9,588 nt of DNA from Rickettsia typhi (GTDB lineage: Bacteria; Pseudomonadota; Alphaproteobacteria; Rickettsiales; Rickettsiaceae): the NCBI GenBank assembly GCA_945907105.1, contig CAMDSB010000041.1, forward strand, positions 1-9,588, in the 5' to 3' direction. Under the pieces are notes generated by a model, which did not search any database, had not been told where the DNA came from, and saw only the letters and a list, made by a program, of their open reading frames with translations. The translations under genes were made by a program, and so were the position numbers. Shown in pieces: positions 5,889 to 9,588 of this stretch (the first letter of the stretch is position 1; every line of letters starts with the position of its first letter).

Positions 5889-6589
5889 CTATAGATGAAG
5901 AACATTATAAGCAAGCACGCAGCTAGACTATACCAAGTTATAGCATATTCAAAATGATCGTTTCTTACTTTATTTAGGTGTTCTGTTGATAATGGTTTTC
6001 CTCCTTCTGGTAAAGTCGCGCTTTGGATTTGCATAAGATAATATTTATTTTCAGTCACTCCTAGCATTTCATGTGCCATAGCTAGGTCTATAGTAAACCA
6101 AATTTTGTTATTTTTATCATTCTCAGGCATCATGAATTGCCTAGTTTCGCTAGGTAAAATAATTGCTTCGAATTTATCAAATATTTGTTTCGATGCAAAC
6201 TCTCCTAGATTGTTCTTTACACTTTGAGGAATCCAGCCTCTTGAAACAAGATATATTTTACCATTGGTCGCTTCAAAGGCAGAAAGCAGATAGTACCCAT
6301 CTTTTTCTGGTGAAGCAGATCTTTTACCGTATAAGAATATGTTTTTACCCGCTAGAAATGTCCCAGAAATAGCTATCTTAGAATAGATTGGCAGATTTAA
6401 GTTAAGCTCTTCAATCGATTTTGGATGGTTTGCAATATTATATTCGATTGATTGAATAAAATTTGTTTTTTCATTGAGGCGCTTTAGTTGCCAATTTCCT
6501 AGTAAAATTAGGATAACGATTCCAATTATAACGAATATCATAGGGATCAATTGAAACCGCTGACGAAAAATGGAAATTTCTTGATTCAT
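5873..6589 (-). CDS. SURF1 family cytochrome oxidase assembly protein
   Basis: SURF1 proteins help insert heme a into subunit I of aa3-type cytochrome c oxidase in the inner membrane. The 238-residue protein has the standard two-helix layout. Helix one is at about 14-31, followed by the signature LGNWQLKRLNEK (30-41). A long periplasmic domain contains GTFLAGKNIFLYGKR (76-90) and RGWIP (117-121). NDHFEYAITWYSLA (210-223), with conserved H212, Y215 and T218-W219, leads into helix two. A Shine-Dalgarno AAGG lies 7 nt before the ATG. The cox genes that often neighbour surf1 are absent from this window; it stands between convergent rph and an unknown gene. Its presence implies an aerobic respiratory chain with a heme-a oxidase. 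Confidence 0.93.
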   Translation of the reverse strand: MNQEISIFRQRFQLIPMIFVIIGIVILILLGNWQLKRLNEKTNFIQSIEYNIANHPKSIEELNLNLPIYSKIAISGTFLAGKNIFLYGKRSASPEKDGYYLLSAFEATNGKIYLVSRGWIPQSVKNNLGEFASKQIFDKFEAIILPSETRQFMMPENDKNNKIWFTIDLAMAHEMLGVTENKYYLMQIQSATLPEGGKPLSTEHLNKVRNDHFEYAITWYSLAACLLIMFFIYRKKLL

Positions 6590-6786
6590 ATCTGACCTTA
6601 GTTGGAGAAATTATTTTGTCCTACCCACAAATACATTATGTTAGGAGTAAGGTTTAATAGACCTAAGTGTATATACAACGAGTAATTCGCGAGTATTAAC
6701 TTCTACTTTGGGGCTACTCAAGTAGTGTAGTTCTGCATAGGCCAAAAGGAGTTTATACTTTGACTAATTTGCTGTCTAGAGATATT
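6590..6786. other. 197-bp intergenic stretch with no gene seen
   Basis: This lies between the starts of surf1 and the end of the hypothetical membrane protein gene, both on the minus strand. AAAAGGAG (about 6743-6750) is a good plus-strand ribosome-binding-like site, but only a 12-codon TTG frame follows. A small hairpin, CTACT-CA-AGTAG, occurs near 6713-6724. No convincing promoter, tRNA or conserved gene was found, although a surf1 promoter must lie here if the two genes are not co-transcribed. Confidence 0.4.
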
Positions 6787-7581
6787 TTAATGTTTTAACG
6801 CAAATACCCTATGCATTTTTTTGTTAGATACGTTATTGAAGAATAATCTATATTTATAAGCTATAACGTCTTTCCCATTAATGTCAGTTCTAGTGAAATT
6901 CCTAAAAGGATAGAATAACATAGAGCTTATAGTGATTAGTATACAGAATGCAATATTAAACCAAGTAGTTTCAATTGGGGGGAGGTCGTTTATTAAATAG
7001 TTGTTAGCTATAAAAAGAATAAACATCATAAATAATAGACCCATTATATAAACAATGTTAGTATATTTAATGGTTGCTGTGTGAAACAAGCTAAGTTTAT
7101 ATAAGAGAGAGTTAAATGCTATTTTCAGTGGAACTACAAAAGACATAAATTTTTGTATAATATTCCGCATCACTCCCGTCGGTTTTGGAGACATTCTATT
7201 CAATCTGATTAATCGCACTCTAAACTTTATGTTTATAAGAACGTTTATAAGTTTTTGGCCAATTGGTTGAACTTTCCTAGCGAATAAATTATCAAACTTC
7301 ATACCTTCTTGTGTCTCGATAAGTTTTAATGTTCGGGTGTAAAAGACTCTGGAGCAGTTTATTGCTTTTTCAAAGAGAACGTTTAGTTCTTCATCAGAGT
7401 GTACAAGGTCTGTGTATTTGGCTTTTAATTTTTTTAGCAGAATAAAAGACGGTAAATTAAGTTTGCCAGTGCAATATAAATCTAGTAGATCGGACTTTCC
7501 TAAAACAATAAAATTGCAAAGCAAAATAAAGCTATTGTTACTTTCTTCGTAATCTAAAAGTGCTTTAATGTAGCGTTTCAT
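6787..7581 (-). CDS. Hypothetical membrane protein with two C-terminal helices
   Basis: I do not recognise this 264-residue protein. Residues 1-170 are hydrophilic, basic and helix-rich, with hydrophobic patches (FILLCNFIVLG at 18-28; MSFVVPLKIAFNSLLYKL at 146-163) but no signal peptide. Two strong membrane segments follow: about 175-197 (NIVYIMGLLFMMFILFI...) and about 207-226 (WFNIAFCILITISSMLFYPF). They are separated by a short loop, NDLPPIETT. The tail is basic. This suggests an inner-membrane protein with most of its mass in the cytoplasm. AGG directly precedes the ATG, within AAGGTAGGATG. It is divergent from ftsZ with a 255-bp gap, and its length and unbroken frame argue for a real gene. 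Codon use is AT-rich like its neighbours. A lineage-specific protein, perhaps host-interaction related, is possible but unsupported. Confidence 0.65.
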   Translation of the reverse strand: MKRYIKALLDYEESNNSFILLCNFIVLGKSDLLDLYCTGKLNLPSFILLKKLKAKYTDLVHSDEELNVLFEKAINCSRVFYTRTLKLIETQEGMKFDNLFARKVQPIGQKLINVLINIKFRVRLIRLNRMSPKPTGVMRNIIQKFMSFVVPLKIAFNSLLYKLSLFHTATIKYTNIVYIMGLLFMMFILFIANNYLINDLPPIETTWFNIAFCILITISSMLFYPFRNFTRTDINGKDVIAYKYRLFFNNVSNKKMHRVFALKH

Positions 7582-7727
7582 CCTACCTTAACTTTATATT
7601 TTTTATTAGGCTAAGGGAAGTTTACATCTATAAAGTTAATAAAACACTAATGATATGATAATTAAAAAGGATTTTCACCTTTTAGATTCATGAACCTTAA
7701 CTTTTAGAACAAATTTTAGAATTATAA

Positions 7728-7756
7728 TTGCAGCCCTAAATATTCTCGTATATCAT
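7728..7756 (+). promoter_or_regulatory. Candidate sigma70-type promoter of ftsZ
   Basis: TTGCAG (7728-7733) and TATCAT (7751-7756) are separated by exactly 17 nt. They would start transcription near 7763, leaving a leader of about 74 nt. I looked for full CtrA boxes (TTAA-N7-TTAA) in the 7582-7836 gap and did not find one. Confidence 0.5.
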
Positions 7757-7836
7757 GTTTTATTAGAAATTATTATAAAGCGTCAGTTTAGTTACCTTAC
7801 ATTGGCGCATCAAGTTATAAGGTATAGGAAAAATTT

Positions 7837-9243
7837 ATGGGATTGGATATTAAAGCGCCGGAAAACATTATTTTAAAGCCAACAATAACAGTTTTTGGTG
7901 TTGGTGGGGCAGGTGGAAATGCCGTTAACAACATGATTAGAGCTAATTTAAAAGGAGCAAATTTTGTTGTAGCAAATACTGATGCTCAGGCACTTAAAAA
8001 TTCTGAAAGTGTAAACAAAATTCAGCTAGGGTTGTCTTCAACAAAAGGCTTGGGAGCCGGAGCATCGCCAGACGTTGGTAAGAACGCCGCGCTTGAAAGC
8101 GAAAGCGAGATTCGTTCTTATCTCGAGGGAAGTAATATGGTTTTTATTACTTCGGGTATGGGTGGTGGTACTGGTACCGGGGCATCTCCTATAGTAGCAA
8201 GAATTGCTAGAGAACTTGGAATACTAACAGTTGGTGTAGTAACAAAGCCATTTCTATTTGAAGGCGCAAAGAGAATGAGAGTGGCTGAAAGTGGACTTGC
8301 TGAGCTTCAGAAACATGTGGATACACTAATTGTCATTCCTAATCAAAATTTATTCCGTATTGCAAACGAGAATACTACATTTCAAGAAGCTTTCGAAATG
8401 GCTGACGAAGTTCTACACTCAGGGGTCAGAGGAGTAACAGATTTGATCACGTCTCCGGGTCTTGTTAACCTTGATTTTGCTGATATAGAAACAGTGATGA
8501 GTGAAAAAGGTAAGGCTATGATGGGAACCGGTGAGGCGAGCGGTGAAGATCGTGCTATTAGAGCTGCAGAAGCTGCTATCGCAAATCCTTTGCTAGATCA
8601 AAGTTCTATGTTTGGCGCTCATGGTGTGTTGATTAACATTACTGGTGGAAAAGATATGACTTTATACGAGGTTGATAGCGCTGCGAATCGTATAAGAGAA
8701 GAAGTTGGTGATCCCGATGCTAATATAATATTTGGCTCAACTTTTAATTCTGAGCTTGAAGGTAAAATTCGTGTGTCAGTTGTAGCAACTGGAATTGAAC
8801 ATGATGCAATGAATTATGTTAAAGCAGCAGATACTGTTATAGAAATAAAAGATGAGTCAAGCGATGATATTCGCCTAGCAAATGATAAATATTCTCTAAC
8901 TGGCAACCACACTATAGAAGATCATCAACCCCCAACATACAATGAATATAAAGGTAGTGCTGATGATGATGAAGCGGAAATTCAGAAAAAGCTTGAGCAA
9001 ATTGGTAAGCAAATTGACTGGAACGAAGGACAACCTCCTTCAAAAATTGTGGTCACATCTTCTTCGCCAAATCATTCTGCTATTAAGCCAGAAAAATCTT
9101 TATTGCGTCGTATGTGGAATTCATTAAATTCTAATGAAGTTAATGAAAATGCTAATCATAATCATAGTGATGTATTAACATCTCCTGCTTCTGATAAAGT
9201 GTCTTCAGTTCAAGAGACACCCGATTTTTTAAGAAAGAGATAG
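7837..9243 (+). CDS. ftsZ: Cell division GTPase FtsZ
   Basis: FtsZ polymerises into the cytokinetic ring and recruits the division machinery. The 468-residue protein has a short N-terminus and the nucleotide-binding [13 protein letters not shown] (21-33). The tubulin signature GGGTGTG is at 109-115, and the T7 synergy loop [11 protein letters not shown] at 211-221 contains catalytic D213 and D216. The GTPase core ends at about 335. A linker of roughly 120 residues follows, rich in polar and acidic residues with a charged stretch at 376-395 ([15 protein letters not shown]...). It ends in the short conserved tail TPDFLRKR (461-468), which normally binds FtsA and other partners. A ribosome-binding site (ATAAGG, then TAGGAA) precedes the ATG. 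ftsQ and ftsA are not upstream, so the gene is its own unit, as in Rickettsia. Confidence 0.97.
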   Translation: MGLDIKAPENIILKPTITVFGVGGAGGNAVNNMIRANLKGANFVVANTDAQALKNSESVNKIQLGLSSTKGLGAGASPDVGKNAALESESEIRSYLEGSNMVFITSGMGGGTGTGASPIVARIARELGILTVGVVTKPFLFEGAKRMRVAESGLAELQKHVDTLIVIPNQNLFRIANENTTFQEAFEMADEVLHSGVRGVTDLITSPGLVNLDFADIETVMSEKGKAMMGTGEASGEDRAIRAAEAAIANPLLDQSSMFGAHGVLINITGGKDMTLYEVDSAANRIREEVGDPDANIIFGSTFNSELEGKIRVSVVATGIEHDAMNYVKAADTVIEIKDESSDDIRLANDKYSLTGNHTIEDHQPPTYNEYKGSADDDEAEIQKKLEQIGKQIDWNEGQPPSKIVVTSSSPNHSAIKPEKSLLRRMWNSLNSNEVNENANHNHSDVLTSPASDKVSSVQETPDFLRKR

Positions 9244-9260
9244 ATAATTTAGATGCTTTT

Positions 9261-9289
9261 TTTACTAGAGTTTTAGTAAATCTTGTCTG
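9261..9289 (+). terminator. Terminator candidate after ftsZ
   Basis: TTTACTA (9261-9267) pairs with TAGTAAA (9274-9280) over a 6-nt loop, 17 nt past the ftsZ stop, followed by the partly T-rich TCTTGTCT. The stem is AT-rich and the T run is broken, so confidence is limited. Confidence 0.4.
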
Positions 9290-9305
9290 AAAGTAAACCT
9301 TTTAA

Positions 9306-9334
9306 TTGTTATTATGTTTATAACGTTTTACAAT
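9306..9334 (+). promoter_or_regulatory. Candidate promoter of the 9407 gene
   Basis: TTGTTA (9306-9311) and TACAAT (9329-9334) are spaced by 17 nt, placing transcription start near 9341, about 66 nt before the ATG. AATTGT (9304-9309) and ACAATT (9330-9335) form an inverted repeat framing the promoter, possibly by chance in this AT-rich stretch. Confidence 0.45.
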
Positions 9335-9406
9335 TTTAATTGAAATGGTTACTCCAAGGTAGGTTTGGGTGATTGCTGAAAATTGCTAACTTTAATTTCT
9401 TGTGTT

Positions 9407-9588
9407 ATGAAAATAGTAAAATTCCTGACTACAGTCTTTCTTATTTATTTTTTGCCTGTTCAATGTGCTTTTGCCGATGAAAATTCTGATACAAAATTAT
9501 TTCAAGATGCGTGTAAGAAAGACCTTGATTTTATTAGGTTAAAACTCCAAAAAAATTCAGCTCCATTTGCTAATAAGGCGGATACCAC
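9407..9588 (+). CDS. Exported protein, 5' part only
   Basis: An open frame from the ATG at 9407 runs off the window after about 60 codons. It begins with a typical signal peptide (MKIVKFLTTVFLIYFLPV, then QCAFA, probable cut before DENSD), so the product should be exported to the periplasm or beyond. The visible mature part, DACKKDLDFIRLKLQKNSAP, resembles the N-terminal helix seen before the core of some S41-type (C-terminal processing) peptidases, but this is a faint match and the catalytic part is not visible. A promoter candidate lies upstream and no strong Shine-Dalgarno is seen. The gene is separated from ftsZ by 163 nt and a terminator candidate, so it is probably independently expressed. 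Confidence 0.7.
   Translation, partial: MKIVKFLTTVFLIYFLPVQCAFADENSDTKLFQDACKKDLDFIRLKLQKNSAPFANKADT

Noticed and set aside
6163..6372. 69-codon plus-strand frame inside surf1
   Set aside because: It is antisense to conserved SURF1 sequence and resembles no protein.
7665..7684. AAAAGG/CCTTTT hairpin before ftsZ as a terminator
   Set aside because: No gene ends here: both flanking genes start outward from this gap, so a terminator has nothing to end; the stem is only 6 bp.
7582..7836. Possible CtrA control sites before ftsZ
   Set aside because: I looked for TTAA-N7-TTAA in the gap and found only isolated TTAA half-sites, expected in AT-rich DNA.
8942..9127. 61-codon plus-strand frame in the FtsZ linker region
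   Set aside because: It is an out-of-frame reading of the low-complexity linker; the Lys/Met-rich start follows from GAT/GAA repeats.
1..9588. CRISPR array, toxin-antitoxin pair, prophage or defence island
   Set aside because: No regularly spaced repeats, no small paired frames with ribosome-binding sites and no phage or nuclease motifs were seen; the genes are mostly housekeeping.

Overview
The window looks like chromosome from an AT-rich, probably host-associated alphaproteobacterium, most likely in Rickettsiales. This is inferred from gene content and strongly A/T-biased codons, with no database search. The supporting signs are an alpha-type SURF1, a short BolA, an SH3_4-type exported protein that is common in alphaproteobacteria, a stand-alone ftsZ without ftsQ/ftsA, and an IS6-family element of a style common in rickettsial endosymbionts.

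Layout. Positions 1-131 hold no recognisable gene but contain a clear rho-independent terminator (63-101) and several TTGCAA motifs. Positions 132-827 are an IS6-family element whose transposase is internally deleted and has lost the middle catalytic Asp. Its right end abuts the stop codon of bolA (829-1068, minus). Divergent from bolA is nadD-rsfS (1097-2026, plus). The interval 2027-2134 has an 11-bp inverted repeat and a perfect Shine-Dalgarno followed by only a 15-codon frame, at the spot where rlmH is often found. Next come a Kef-type cation/proton antiporter (2135-3868) and an 8-nt-overlapping secreted SH3 protein (3861-4343). These converge on grpE (4475-5056, minus), which is divergent from rph (5148-5867, plus). 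A heat-shock (RpoH-like) promoter candidate for grpE sits in the grpE-rph gap. rph converges on surf1 (5873-6589, minus). A hypothetical two-helix membrane protein follows (6787-7581, minus), divergent from ftsZ (7837-9243, plus). The last feature is the 5' part of an exported protein gene that runs off the window (9407-9588).

The genes are mostly housekeeping: NAD synthesis (nadD), ribosome silencing (rsfS), iron-sulfur/stress physiology (bolA), protein folding (grpE), tRNA 3' processing (rph), cytochrome oxidase assembly (surf1), ion homeostasis (Kef-type antiporter) and division (ftsZ). They form short independent transcription units, not one functional system. I found no convincing new multi-gene system. 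The places most worth a second look are the decayed IS and its odd left end, the possible rlmH relic inside the 2025-2119 inverted-repeat interval, the candidate RpoH promoter, and the unrecognised membrane protein beside ftsZ.
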